DNA of 64,000 nt from Io17-Chloro-G2 sp965226915 (lineage in GTDB: Bacteria > Chloroflexota > Dehalococcoidia > Lucifugimonadales > UBA3495), in NCBI GenBank assembly GCA_965226915.1, contig CBDDEJ010000006.1:290105-354104 (forward strand), given 5' to 3'. Shown piece by piece: positions 44,819 through 54,001 of this stretch. The notes under the pieces are model-generated. The model was not told the origin of the DNA. It searched no databases and saw only the letters and a list, made by a program, of their open reading frames with translations. Both the position numbers and the translations under genes were made by a program. Position 1 is the first letter of the stretch; every line of letters begins with the position of its first letter.

Positions 44819-45087
44819 TCCATTCTCCAGATTGAGGTTCCCGTCGGGTCGGCCGGGTCGTCGGTGTAGACCGCGGTCACGCTGTCGTTCCCGCACAGGG
44901 GGCGGTCCCTGGGGCCGTAGTGGATCACCCTGCCGTATTCGTCCGGCGTGTAGTCCCGCTCCGGTCCCTGGTCCACCAGGGGCGAAGGCTCAAATCCTTC
45001 CGGGGTGTCGTCGCACCGGCGCCCTGGGTGGCCGAAGGGGAGCTCCGCGTCCGCGAACAGGGCGTCCAGATTGTTGTTGGTCGTCAT
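44815..45087 (-). CDS. Small hypothetical protein leading the hsd operon
   Basis: 90 aa starting MTTNNNLDALFADAELPFGH, ATG 45087 with GAGGAA about 7 nt upstream. It is rich in acidic residues and proline, contains one CGNDSVTAVYTDDPADP stretch, and has no known domain. The TGA overlaps the hsdM ATG, so it is coupled to hsdM translation. The frame is open to 45297, but that part covers the intergenic repeats. Its position suggests a regulator or leader protein of the restriction operon (inference). Confidence 0.6.
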   Translation of the reverse strand: MTTNNNLDALFADAELPFGHPGRRCDDTPEGFEPSPLVDQGPERDYTPDEYGRVIHYGPRDRPLCGNDSVTAVYTDDPADPTGTSIWRME

Positions 45088-45091
45088 GGTC

Positions 45092-45356
45092 CAGTTCCTC
45101 GTTATTGAGACAGCTGGCCCACCGGTCCCTGACCCCCAGCTAACTTTATCCGTCGGTGCGTAATTTGCGACTTTTGCGAAACTTCGATGATTTAACCCCC
45201 AAATTACGCAAAAGTCGCAAATTACGCACGTACCCTTAATCATGAGGGACGACCATGGTGATCGCCGTTTTTGCTCGTTATTGAGACAGCTGGCCAACCG
45301 GCCGCTGACCCCCAGCTAACTTTATCCGTCGGTGAGTTAATCATGAGGGACGACCA
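45092..45356. repeat. Duplicated ~80-bp segment, one copy carrying an inserted hairpin
   Basis: Unit 1 (45092-45256) and unit 2 (45274-45356) share CGTTATTGAGACAGCTGGCC, CTGACCCCCAGCTAACTTTA, TCCGTCGGTG and TTAATCATGAGGGACGACCA. Unit 1 has an extra block of about 76 bp between TCCGTCGGTG and TTAATC that is a long hairpin. Unit 2 runs into the end of the DUF3987 gene (VVPHD-stop), so unit 1 is a duplicated gene end. Confidence 0.75.
45159..45231. repeat. Hairpin with 23-bp perfect arms
   Basis: Arms GTGCGTAATTTGCGACTTTT+GCG and its exact reverse complement, about 27-bp loop. It is absent from the second copy of the surrounding duplication, as if inserted as a unit. Confidence 0.75.
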
Positions 45357-46868
45357 TCATGTAGTGGCCCCTCCGGGCGGTCGGTATCAAATGGCGGTGC
45401 ACCACCAGGACGTCGAGCACCTGTTCCCGGAGCGCCGCGTCTGTTCTCAGCTCACCCTTGCCCAGCCTGGCAATGACGTTTCGGGCGACTATGCTGCCGT
45501 CCTCCTTCTGTACCTTCTCCCGTTTTTCACGGAGCATGGTGATGGTCTCGTTGGCCAGCCGGGTCACCTTCTCCGAGGCGGCCTGGACCGCGTAGGACCT
45601 GATCAGTTCTCCGTGCCAGGTGATGACGGCCTCTGCCTGGTCGACCTCCGGGCGGGTGTAGTGGATATGCTCCCAGGACTGGGGTATGCCGTCCTCCAGC
45701 GTCCGGACATAGGCCAGCGTGGCGGCGTACCGGGCCGTTTGCTCCTGGGCTCTGGCCCAGAAGCCCCGCTCGTGGAGGTTGTCTGTTGCGTCTGCCAGGG
45801 CGTCGAACTTGGCCGAGGCGGCGGCGAGAAGGTCCCTGGCGTCATGATCCGGGTGGATCACCGGCCGGCGTAGGACGCCCTGCAGCAGCTCGGCGTTGGC
45901 GTCCTGGTCCGCCCGGCGGCGTATGACCAGCTCGCGCATGTCGGCAATGGTATCCAGTGCGGCCCGGTGGGTCGTGGACGTGTCGGCCGGAGGCTTCGGC
46001 CTCTCCCGGTCCATGCTGGGCAGGCACCTAGCGGTGAACCCGTTGCCTGCGGCCTGGCTGAACAGCAGGTCCTCCATGACGTTGACCTAGCCCATGATCA
46101 GGGCGGTGAGACGGCGCTGGTAGAAGAATATCTCGGGGGACTCGGGGACTCGGGGTTGCGCCGGTCGATGGACGTCGGGTCTCCGTCCCATAGGGAGACG
46201 AAATGGCTGAGGGACCGGCTCAGGTTGTCCTTGCGGAAACTCCAGCCGCCCAGGAGCGACGAGGCGTCGCTGTTGGCCACCACCATGGTCCTGCGGGCCT
46301 TCCACAGCCGGCTGAGCAGGGCCTCGATGGTGAAGTCCTGCCGCAGGGCCCGGGGACTGAACCCCTTTGCTCTGAACTCCATGCCCTCTTCGGTGTTGGA
46401 GTCTGCTTCATGGTGGAGGACTTCCACCCGTTCCTCGGCCTCCACGTGGCCCTGCATGGTTTCCCGGAACGACGCGCTCTTTCTCCAGCCGCTCTCCGAG
46501 CCGACGACAAAGTACAGGCCGGATGGATGCGGAGCGTTCGCCCTGCTCTGAACGTCGATGTCCTCAGCAGCCAGGAGGTTGAATGCCGCGGCGATGCAGG
46601 CAGCTGATGTGGGGACGCTGGCCCCCGCGACGATGCGGGTGGCGTCGATGTACTTTTTGAGTCCTGGGGGGACCGGAAACTCGGCCAGTTCCGGGATCTG
46701 GGGCATGATGTCGTCGGGCTCGTCCGGCTCTGCGAAGCGGGGATCGCGCTGGATCTCTGCCAGCTTCGCCCGGACCATGACATCGTTGGGGTACTGTTCC
46801 AGCCATTTCTGAAGCTCCTTGATGTGGTCCAGCCCTTCGGGTGGGACTGGCTCTCCCTTCATCGTCAT
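45337..46868 (-). pseudogene. DUF3987 (YfjI-like) replication protein, frameshifted and with an amber
   Basis: The N-terminal part (from ATG 46868) has the DUF3987 look: FPVPPGLKKYIDATRIVAGA, SGLYFVVGSESGWRKSASFR (degenerate P-loop region) and FSLWDGDP-like. It shifts frame near 46140 within GAGTCCCCGAGTCCCCCGAG, a short tandem duplication. The proper frame resumes as YQRRLTALIMG, then TAG (46088-46090, probably from CAG), then VNVMEDLLFSQAAGNGFTAR to the stop at 45337. Two lesions make it a pseudogene. The start overlaps the end of the primase gene (TGATG). Frames 46098-46916 and 45337-46077 are its two open pieces. Confidence 0.82.
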
Positions 46869-47989
46869 CACGCTTCCTCCGCACAGATGGCGATGGCCTG
46901 CCGGGCGATCTCCCACCGGGGGCAGGCCGTCGTTTCGGAGAGTGTCCTGGCGTACTCCCGCCAGGCCGGACCTGGGTCATTGAACCGCATGGAGGCAGCT
47001 GCAGCTGCGGGGTCCTTGTGGGGAGACGGTGTGTGGAGGGCGGTGGCGTTGCCTCCGGCGTCGTTCACCAGGCGCATCAGCCCGCGCCCGTAACGCTGGC
47101 CTGGCGGCGCTCGGCCTGCCTTGGCCTCGTCGCGGTCTGCCCATACCCGGGTGGCCGGCGAGGTGGCCAGCCAGTCGGCGATGATGGCGGAATTCATGCC
47201 GGAGGTGCCCAGGGTTGCGACTGCAGGAGCGGGGCTTCTGGAGGCCAGGGCGTCGGCCAACCCTTCGGCAACGTCGACGGGCGCCGTGGTCTGCTCCAGG
47301 AGCGGGCATCCCAGCACCACCACCGCGTCCTGAACTGCAGCGTAGGTCCTCTTGGTCAGCCCCCGGTCCACGGCGGGCCTTCCGTCTCCGGCGACGTAGA
47401 CCAGATGCACGGAGCTGAGGTCTGGAAGGCTTGGCCAGGACGTCAGCCAGGCACTTGGCGGAGCTGCCATGGAGATGATGGCTCCGGCTCCCGGGTAATC
47501 ATGGTTAAGGTGTTCGGCGCTGATCCAGCGCACTGACCCGGGCAGGGGTAGCTCTGGGCGCCACAGATTGCGGTTTGCGAGCCACTTCCTGGCGGGATGT
47601 TCAGAGGACTTGGGGATGGGAATGGAGGAGCGCCAGAGTTTCAGGGCGTAGGTTCTGAGGTCATGGTGAACCCGCTTGGGTGAAGCAGGCCTGCGCTCGG
47701 TGCGGGTGAGGGTTCTCTCTTCGTTATGCCCGCGGCCGATGGAGATCCCGAACTTGGCCTCGATGGCCTGTGCAATATCCCTGTAGGAGCAGCTCTGGCT
47801 GAAGCAGACGGCGGAGATGCGGTCGCCGGCGATCTTGAGTTCGAGGTTGGGGTTGGTGCCGCCGTGGGCCGGACAGGGTATCCGGAGGCGGTCTCTGGTG
47901 ATGCGGGTGCCGGCCAGGGTGGCCAGCTGTTCCATGCGGGTGTATGGGTGGTCAAGATGGGGCGATATACGCCATTTGCGGGTGGTCAT
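46868..47989 (-). CDS. Toprim-domain DNA primase-like protein
   Basis: About 373 aa from ATG 47989, which has GAGGGAG just upstream. The N-terminal zinc-binding domain has CPAHGG and CFSQSC, as in CHC2-type primases. The Toprim core has VDVAEGLADALAS (catalytic Glu), LGTSGM and VWADRDEAKAG (DxD). It lacks a helicase domain. The downstream DUF3987 gene, overlapping by one codon, would provide the ATPase in similar satellite and plasmid modules. Probably the replication gene of the island. Confidence 0.85.
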   Translation of the reverse strand: MTTRKWRISPHLDHPYTRMEQLATLAGTRITRDRLRIPCPAHGGTNPNLELKIAGDRISAVCFSQSCSYRDIAQAIEAKFGISIGRGHNEERTLTRTERRPASPKRVHHDLRTYALKLWRSSIPIPKSSEHPARKWLANRNLWRPELPLPGSVRWISAEHLNHDYPGAGAIISMAAPPSAWLTSWPSLPDLSSVHLVYVAGDGRPAVDRGLTKRTYAAVQDAVVVLGCPLLEQTTAPVDVAEGLADALASRSPAPAVATLGTSGMNSAIIADWLATSPATRVWADRDEAKAGRAPPGQRYGRGLMRLVNDAGGNATALHTPSPHKDPAAAAASMRFNDPGPAWREYARTLSETTACPRWEIARQAIAICAEEA

Positions 47990-48075
47990 TCTCCCTCTCG
48001 ATGGCGGCTGCCAGGGGGCCAACCCTGGGACCTGCAGGTGAGTCTGGACCGTTGGAAATCTTGGATGATCATACC

Positions 48076-48110
48076 AGAAAGCCCGTGCTTTCTACAGCAC
48101 GGGCTTTCTT
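48076..48110. terminator. Hairpin with intrinsic-terminator shape
   Basis: AGAAAGCCCGTGC ... GCACGGGCTTTCT, 13-bp perfect stem, 8-nt loop, followed by TTTGTTC on the plus strand. It lies in the 317-bp gap between the integrase gene and the primase gene. The rest of the gap (47990-48306) shows no gene. Confidence 0.65.
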
Positions 48111-48306
48111 TGTTCTACCGGTCCGGCCATCGAGCTCCGGGCCGGCGGGGGTTCTGGGCTGAACACGCGGAGATGGCTGGTCCCCGGGCGGCGTACACCG
48201 CTTAGTTCACTTCCCCCGGAATATTATCAAGCAATCCCGGCCTTCTTGTCCATCGCACAAGATCCGGATTGTTCCAGTAGATGGAGTCCCCTTTCCTCGA
48301 CTTGGG

Positions 48307-49521
48307 TCAGGCCTGATTCATGGAGTTTTGATCAGCTTGGATCGTAGGCCCCATGGTCTGGGTCAGAAAATCCGCCCATTTCTGCATAATGGGCCGGCGG
48401 TGTTCGAAGAAATCGCTTGTCATATAGACCTTCACTATATGCTCGCCCTGTTTATGGCCGAGGACCATTTCGGCGGCGGGTTGCGCGATGTCTGCGCGTC
48501 CCCCGGCCCAGTTTCTCAGGCTGGACCTGTCCCCGTGTGGGACTGCCGGTATCTCCAGCTTCTTCATGAGACCGGAGAGCCTTGCGCTGTGCATGTAATG
48601 ACCTCTACGTGCAGGAGGGAAAATCAGGCCCTCACTGCGTCCCGTCTGCTCTCGGGCGCAGAGCAGTATTTCCATGGCCTGGGTGGAGAGGGGAACCTTG
48701 TGCATGACGCTGTTCTTCATCTTGGACCCAGAGATCGTCCATGTGGCGGAGTCCAGGTTGATTTCTTCCCACGTGGCCTTTCTGGCCTCGCCGCTGCGAA
48801 CGCCGGTGAAGGCCAGAAAAATCAGGCAGTACTTCTCTGCCCACCAGACGTCAGCGTCTCGGATCTTGGCCAGGGCGCTGCCGAGCTGGTCCTCTGGGAG
48901 AGATCGGTGATGGCTGCCGGGTGGCTGTTTCCCAAGTTCTTGGAGTGCAACCGGCGTTGCCGGATTGCTGGCGCGGTACTCCCGGTTGATAGCCCATAGC
49001 ATGACGGTGGAGAGGTTGCTGCGTACTTGGCAGGCCATTCTGGGCTTCTTCTGCCAAATGGGGGCGAGGACGTCGATTACGTCTTTCTGCTTCACTTCTG
49101 AGACGGGTTTAGAACTGATCGGTTTGCAGTATCGCTTCGCCAGGCCCCAAATTGCCTCTGTATGTATTCCTTTCCATGAAGGGCGGCGTTGTTCTATCAC
49201 TATGTCGAAGGCCTCGTCGACAGTCGGGATGATCGGGGGTGGCTTGAGGATGTCCTCGCCCTGGTTGACTCGCCTCGCATTGTCCAGGGCTCTTATCCTG
49301 GCATCTGCCAAGGTCACGACCGGGAATGAACCAAATCCCAGAGTGGCGATTTTTCGGCCGATGCGGAGCCTCTGGGACCAGGTCTTACTCCATCCACCGG
49401 CTGCGGTTTTCTTGACCAGGAGGCTGAGGCCAAGACCACCGCGGCCGTCGCCGTAGCGTCCTGGCCGAGTCACCGATTTGACGAAGGTGTGCGTGAGCCG
49501 TATCGATTTCATAGCTGCCAT
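48307..49521 (-). CDS. int: P4-type tyrosine integrase
   Basis: Site-specific recombinase, about 404 aa from ATG 49521 (GGAG 11 nt upstream). An N-terminal DUF4102 arm-binding domain (VKSVTRPGRYGDGRGGLGLS, IGRKIATLGFGSFPVVTLAD) is followed by a core-binding helical domain. The catalytic domain has FTGVRSGEARKATW (Arg I), HGDRSSLRNW (HxxR), MVLGHK (His) and VYMTSDFFEHRR (nucleophile Tyr). All residues are present. It lies next to the right attachment core and is presumably what inserted the island. Confidence 0.95.
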   Translation of the reverse strand: MAAMKSIRLTHTFVKSVTRPGRYGDGRGGLGLSLLVKKTAAGGWSKTWSQRLRIGRKIATLGFGSFPVVTLADARIRALDNARRVNQGEDILKPPPIIPTVDEAFDIVIEQRRPSWKGIHTEAIWGLAKRYCKPISSKPVSEVKQKDVIDVLAPIWQKKPRMACQVRSNLSTVMLWAINREYRASNPATPVALQELGKQPPGSHHRSLPEDQLGSALAKIRDADVWWAEKYCLIFLAFTGVRSGEARKATWEEINLDSATWTISGSKMKNSVMHKVPLSTQAMEILLCAREQTGRSEGLIFPPARRGHYMHSARLSGLMKKLEIPAVPHGDRSSLRNWAGGRADIAQPAAEMVLGHKQGEHIVKVYMTSDFFEHRRPIMQKWADFLTQTMGPTIQADQNSMNQA

Positions 49522-49563
49522 GGTTACCACTCCAGTTATCACTTTGGAGCGATACAGCCTTAA

Positions 49564-49575
49564 GAACAAATGTTC
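49564..49575. promoter_or_regulatory. LexA-type operator (GAACnnnnGTTC) upstream of int
   Basis: GAACAAATGTTC, 43 nt upstream of the integrase start. This is the consensus half-site pair of Gram-positive-type LexA boxes. The extended core AGAACA..TGTTCT is also symmetric. Confidence 0.55.
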
Positions 49576-49716
49576 TAGTAACTGATACTACCTTGGCGGG
49601 CCTGCCGTGTCGAGTTGACGAAGTCAGGCTATTACAGGTGTATCAATAGGGTGGAATAGTCGTGGCGTGGTTGTTTTCTGGTGTCCGCAGCTGAGTTCGG
49701 ACCCGCGATGTACTGC

Positions 49717-49723
49717 TGGCAGG
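49717..49723. other. Right attachment core of the island
   Basis: TGGCAGG, identical to 37076-37082. To its right is IS1380 transposase coding for LNWTRLSC on the minus strand. Confidence 0.65.
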
Positions 49724-50786
49724 ACAACCTCGTCCAGTTCAGGGCGTACTTGCCTTCTTTTATCCATTGCTCCGCCGTGCCTCGGCCATTGTAAAAGCGG
49801 ACTATCCCGATGTTTGGATAGCTCAGATTGGTGACTATGAAGCCCACTCTGGGAAACAGTTCTCCCTGGCGCCACTCCACCTTAGAGACCACTCTCCGAG
49901 CAACGTTCCAGCTCTGGGCCTAGTAGACGAAGTCATGATAGGAGACGATGGGCTTCGGGGAAAGCCACTCCGTAGGCCGTATCAGCCGGGGCGCTATCTC
50001 CCGCTGCAGCACCTGGTTGGACCGCAGCCTGATGGCGTAGCCGATGTTTCTTGCTTCCAGATAATCGTATATCTCCGGCTTGGCGAAGGCGGCGTCAGCA
50101 CGAAACAGCAGCAGTCAGGCTGCTGTCAAATAACGCTCCACCACCGGATCAAGGACTTCTTGCCAATCATCGGCACTGGGGACGTTGCCTGACCGTAGCT
50201 TAGCTGCTTCACAATCCCCGAACTGGTTGAACAGAAAGAGAGGGTGATAGCAGACGCATTCAAAGTGGCCGTTATAGGCTGCTCCCTCCTGCTGGCCATG
50301 CACTGGACTCTCGGAACTGTCCATATCCAGGATTACTCGCCGGTGTAGGGTATGGGCCATAGCTCGTTCCACCCACTGGGTATTTATTCGTGCCAGCCCC
50401 TTCAGGTTGTCCTCTTGGGTCAGGAACTCCGTCTCGAACCGGCCCATCTCACTGGTGCTGGCTCCTTTCCGCTCCGAGCCTTGCCATCCCACGATCACTC
50501 GCATGGCTGGGTCTTGGGAAAGGCGCACTGCGTCATTGGTGTCGTCGTAGCCGGCCAAGCGGCTGTAGATCGACTGTCTTAGCAGCGGAACCAGGTGGTG
50601 AAGGATATTGCGTCCGGTACGGCTTTCCTGGAGGTAGTCCTCAGCGATTTCGGTAAGGCCCAAGGCATCATCAAACTCTCGAAAGGCAAGAAGGCCAGCG
50701 TTGGAGGTGATGGTTGAGCCGTGAAATTCCAGGCGGACTTTGGGGTTGAATTGGAGCCGGAGAGGGGCATTTTCGCCGTCACCCAT
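49717..50786 (-). pseudogene. IS1380-family transposase, N-terminal part of the gene split by the island
   Basis: The frame 50786-50115 reads FNPKVRLEFHGSTITSNAGL, LAFREFDDALGLTEIA, VILDMDSSESPVHGQQEGA and so on, the IS1380 N-terminal and first catalytic parts. It then has TGA (50115) and, in the same frame, continues FRADAAFAKPEIYDYLEARN, a TAG (within VY-stop-AQSW), and VEWRQGELFPRVGFIVTNLS, FYNGRGTAEQWIKEGKYALN, WTRLSC up to the attachment core. The remaining HKFVANQ end is at 36993-37095, 12.6 kb away. Besides the island it therefore has two nonsense codons. Confidence 0.82.
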
Positions 50787-51051
50787 CAGGTGCCTCCATG
50801 ATGCCTACGGCATCTTACTGCAAAGTGACATATCATGGAGTTATTATAGCCGGGAACACGCAAAAAGGCCCATAATTAGCCAATGGTTGAAAGACCATCG
50901 ACGAATTACTGAGAAAGCTTTTTAGCCATATGGGAAATGTGGGCTAGAACAGCATCCCGCGCGCTTTGACAGTGCGATAATCGCAGCCATATCATGTTTC
51001 CTAGATTAACGGCTGGCAGACCCCCGCCCCCCGATCCAGAGAGGTGATCCA

Positions 51052-51480
51052 ATGGCGACCGTACCGGACTTAAAAGAGCAATATGAAGGCTTGGACCGCC
51101 AGGTTTTGGTCAGGCCCGAAGAGACCATCGACGCAGCTTGCCTGCTGACGTTCCAATTTGAATATCCTGACCAAGAGACTCAGGTCCAGCTGGACACCGA
51201 CGAATTCACCGCCGTTTGCCCCTGGACCGGTCTGCCCGACTACGGAACCCTGGACATCATCTACGTGCCGGGCCAAACCGTTATAGAGCTAAAGTCACTG
51301 AAATATTACCTGATGTCATACCGGGACGTGGGCATAGTGCAAGAGCATGCCGCCAACCGCATCCTCAATGACCTGGTGGAACTATGCCAACCCCGCAGCA
51401 TGAAAGTGACCCTGGACTACCGTGTTCGGGGCGGCATCCATACCGCCGTCACCGTTCAATACCAAGCTCCACAGGATTAA
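51052..51480 (+). CDS. queF: NADPH-dependent 7-cyano-7-deazaguanine reductase QueF
   Basis: Reduces preQ0 to preQ1 in queuosine synthesis. 142 aa, the short unimodular type. The catalytic Cys56 is in TAVCPWTGLPDYGTL with Asp63, and the NADPH-binding QueF motif is ELKSLKYYLMSYRDVGIVQE. The ATG has AGAGGTGATCC upstream. A transporter for queuosine precursors follows after 3 nt. No preQ1 riboswitch fold was recognised in the 265 bp upstream. Confidence 0.96.
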   Translation: MATVPDLKEQYEGLDRQVLVRPEETIDAACLLTFQFEYPDQETQVQLDTDEFTAVCPWTGLPDYGTLDIIYVPGQTVIELKSLKYYLMSYRDVGIVQEHAANRILNDLVELCQPRSMKVTLDYRVRGGIHTAVTVQYQAPQD

Positions 51481-51483
51481 AAA

Positions 51484-52191
51484 ATGAGATTTTCCGGCTC
51501 CTTTGTAGTCGTCGCCGCGCTTTTCATCACGGTATTGCTGACCTCGAATATCATTGCCGTCAAACTGATCCACATTGGGACTCTTCCCTTCGACTTCCTG
51601 GGTGGCAATCTGATCTTCCTGCCCGCCGCAATGATAGTGTTCCCCATCAGCTATATCATCGGCGACGTGCTGACGGAGGTATACGGATTCAGGGTGGCAA
51701 GGGGCGTCATCTGGCTGGGTTTCGGATGCAACGCTCTGATGGCCCTTTTATTCTGGGTGGCTGGCATGGTCCCCGCCGAGGTCTTCTGGACCAATCAGGA
51801 TGCCTACGACACCATACTGGGGCAGGTGCGTTGGGTTTTATTAGGCTCATTCGCCGCCTATCTTGTGGGAGAACTCTCCAACTCCATGATCCTGGCCTGG
51901 CTGAAAAATGTGACGCAGGGCCGTTTGTTGTGGGTGCGGACGATCAGCTCCACGGTGGTGGGCCAAGGGTTAGATTCGTTCGTCTTTATTTTCATCGCCT
52001 TTGGCATCGGCGTTGGCATGGGAGCTGAGGACCTGTTGCGGATTGCGTTGATCCAGTGGTGGGCCAAGATCGCCTACGAAGCTTTGGCCACACCGTTTAC
52101 CTACGCTGTGGTGACCTACCTGAAACGCCGGGAGCAGTTGGACGTATACGACCCGCCTCGGTCGCTAAACCCCCTGATGGTTTTCGCCTAG
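51484..52191 (+). CDS. Queuosine precursor transporter (YhhQ/VUT family)
   Basis: 235-aa inner-membrane protein with about six hydrophobic helices (VVVAALFITVLLTSNIIAVKL, FPISYIIGDVLTEVYGF, FAAYLVGELSNSMIL). SYIIGDVLTEVYG is the hallmark of the YhhQ/VUT family that imports preQ0/preQ1. It starts 3 nt after queF, so the pair forms an operon for queuosine supply. A C-terminal cytoplasmic tail follows KRREQLDVYD. Confidence 0.93.
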   Translation: MRFSGSFVVVAALFITVLLTSNIIAVKLIHIGTLPFDFLGGNLIFLPAAMIVFPISYIIGDVLTEVYGFRVARGVIWLGFGCNALMALLFWVAGMVPAEVFWTNQDAYDTILGQVRWVLLGSFAAYLVGELSNSMILAWLKNVTQGRLLWVRTISSTVVGQGLDSFVFIFIAFGIGVGMGAEDLLRIALIQWWAKIAYEALATPFTYAVVTYLKRREQLDVYDPPRSLNPLMVFA

Positions 52192-52292
52192 AGACAAAGA
52201 AAAAGCGGCAGGTCCCAATCACAACCGACCCAAAACGACCGCCAGTCTAGATGTGACTGGCATCAGCTCCAGGGGCTGAGATTTTAGTTTAA

Positions 52293-53648
52293 TTAAATCT
52301 TGCTAAGCAGCCCTGTCAGGTCTCGGATATCGCGCAGATCCTCCAAATGGTCCACCAGTTCAATCACCTGGCCCGCCCGTTCTTCTCCCAGGGATTCACC
52401 GGCTAGCGCCAGGAATTTCCCATGCAATTCACTGCGAGTGACCGGGTTTCGGCTGTCGCCGCGATGGGCGGTGACCTCTTGTTTCAGACTGCGGCCGTCG
52501 TTCAGGTTCACGGTGACTCTGGCCGTGGGATAATCGTACCGCCGCAGGTCCATCTTCTCGTCGGTATGAACCTCCACCTTCTCCGCCAAGCCAGAAATCA
52601 GCGGGTCGACGACTCTTTCAGGATAAAAAGCCCCGACACCGGTGTTTCCGTGCACTACCGCCGCGGCCACCGCGTAGGGGATGGAAAATTTGGCCGAAAG
52701 CATGTTGGCCGGATGAGGGTCGGCCATGGTTGAGGCCATGGGAGGGGCTTCGACCCGAATGCTTCCAACGTCGGACCCTTGGAAATCCTCCCGGTGAAGC
52801 AGGTCTTGCACTGCGTCCAACACCGGATGGTTGTACCAACAGCAGGCGTGCATCTTGAAATAGTTCTGCTGAATACGAAACTCACCCGGCCGTCCTAGCC
52901 CCGCTACGGCCCGTTCCGAGTCAAATCCTGCTCCCAGAACAGAGGAGAAAACATCCGCGGGGCCGTCATTGACGCCGGTGAACCCGCATCGGCTCAGGTT
53001 GGCCGCCAATATCCCCTGAAAATTGGCTCTTCCGGGATAGAGATTGCGTACTGTGGCGCCTTCAAAACAGGGAGTCCAGGTGTTGGCCGGGCTCATGGAC
53101 GCAGCCAGGTTGATGGTGCTACGGACTTCTCCGGCGCCGAATCCCAACAGCCGGGCAGTGGCTACCGCCGACCCGATTGTCCCCCAGGTTCCATGAGAAT
53201 GGATATCGTGCCGGGCGATGGTGGCGCCGCCGATCCGCGAAGTAACCTCGTATCCGGCGATGATGCTTTCCAGCACCTGTTTACCCGTGCTGATCCTCTC
53301 TTCCCCAACGGCGATCGCCGCGGGGGTGACGTGAATTGAAGGATGACCTCCCCCCAGACGGGTGCCCTCGTCGACTTCCAATGATACGCCGGCAGTGGCG
53401 TTGGACAGGGACGCCATCATGGCCTGGGCCTTGCCAGCGTGTCCTATAAGCGCGCAAGCTCCACCTTGGCCCGTTTCGGCCACCATTTTCGCCAGCTTGG
53501 CGTTCTCCTCTTGGCGGCTCCCGGCCAACATAGCGCCAATCGTGTCCAAAACCACGTTTTTGGCCGCGGCTACAGTGGATTCGTCGAGGTCTTCCAGTCG
53601 GGTATCGACAACGAAAGCGGCCAACCGGTCAAGATAATCGGCGGACAT
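52293..53648 (-). CDS. MmgE/PrpD family protein
   Basis: 451-aa protein of the 2-methylcitrate dehydratase/aconitate-decarboxylase fold. Typical features are the N-terminal LDTIGAMLAGS, then HPSIHVTPAAIAV, HSHGTWGTIGSAVATARLLG, the active-site region NYFKMHACCWYNHPVLDAV and a C-terminal PATRVTVNLNDG-like small domain (TARVTVNLNDGRSLKQEV). It is an isolated gene, so the substrate is uncertain. The ATG is at 53648, with GGAGG 5-10 nt upstream. Confidence 0.92.
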   Translation of the reverse strand: MSADYLDRLAAFVVDTRLEDLDESTVAAAKNVVLDTIGAMLAGSRQEENAKLAKMVAETGQGGACALIGHAGKAQAMMASLSNATAGVSLEVDEGTRLGGGHPSIHVTPAAIAVGEERISTGKQVLESIIAGYEVTSRIGGATIARHDIHSHGTWGTIGSAVATARLLGFGAGEVRSTINLAASMSPANTWTPCFEGATVRNLYPGRANFQGILAANLSRCGFTGVNDGPADVFSSVLGAGFDSERAVAGLGRPGEFRIQQNYFKMHACCWYNHPVLDAVQDLLHREDFQGSDVGSIRVEAPPMASTMADPHPANMLSAKFSIPYAVAAAVVHGNTGVGAFYPERVVDPLISGLAEKVEVHTDEKMDLRRYDYPTARVTVNLNDGRSLKQEVTAHRGDSRNPVTRSELHGKFLALAGESLGEERAGQVIELVDHLEDLRDIRDLTGLLSKI

Positions 53649-53863
53649 GACAACCTCCAGCCTAAGGTCGAATCTCGGTCGTGATCACTGAAATATCCGT
53701 AGAGAGATATACTCCGGATTGGAAACTGTGACATAATTCCGGGCGATATGGGTCACGAAGAACACCGTCACACCCACGGGGTCCCCAGTTATGGCCAATT
53801 TGCGCCAACCAATGCCTCTTTGGCGAAAGATGGCCCTAGTAGTGTCAAACAACCTGATTAAGA

Positions 53864-54001
53864 TCAGAACCCGGCAACGCTGTTGCGGGAATCTGGGCCA
53901 GCCGGGCTGTTGACGGTCGGAAGACGCTCCGCCGGGTCCCGGTGGATAAGCCGAACCAGCCAGTCAGCGATCACATGCCGGCGGATGCCTCGAGACGTCA
54001 C
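53864..54001 (-). CDS. Possible small ORF coupled to the upstream unknown gene
   Basis: 45 codons from a GTG that overlaps the TGA of the 292-aa gene (GTGA): VTSRGIRRHVIADWLVRLIH, RDPAERLPTV. No family is known. The overlap suggests coupling, but coding is uncertain. The remaining bases 53649-53863 show nothing. Confidence 0.3.
   Translation of the reverse strand: MTSRGIRRHVIADWLVRLIHRDPAERLPTVNSPAGPDSRNSVAGF

Noticed and set aside
50930..51051. preQ1 riboswitch before queF
   Set aside because: The expected AGAGGTTC-type stem and CACC/AAC tail of preQ1-I were not seen; only an ordinary AGAGGTGATCC ribosome site.
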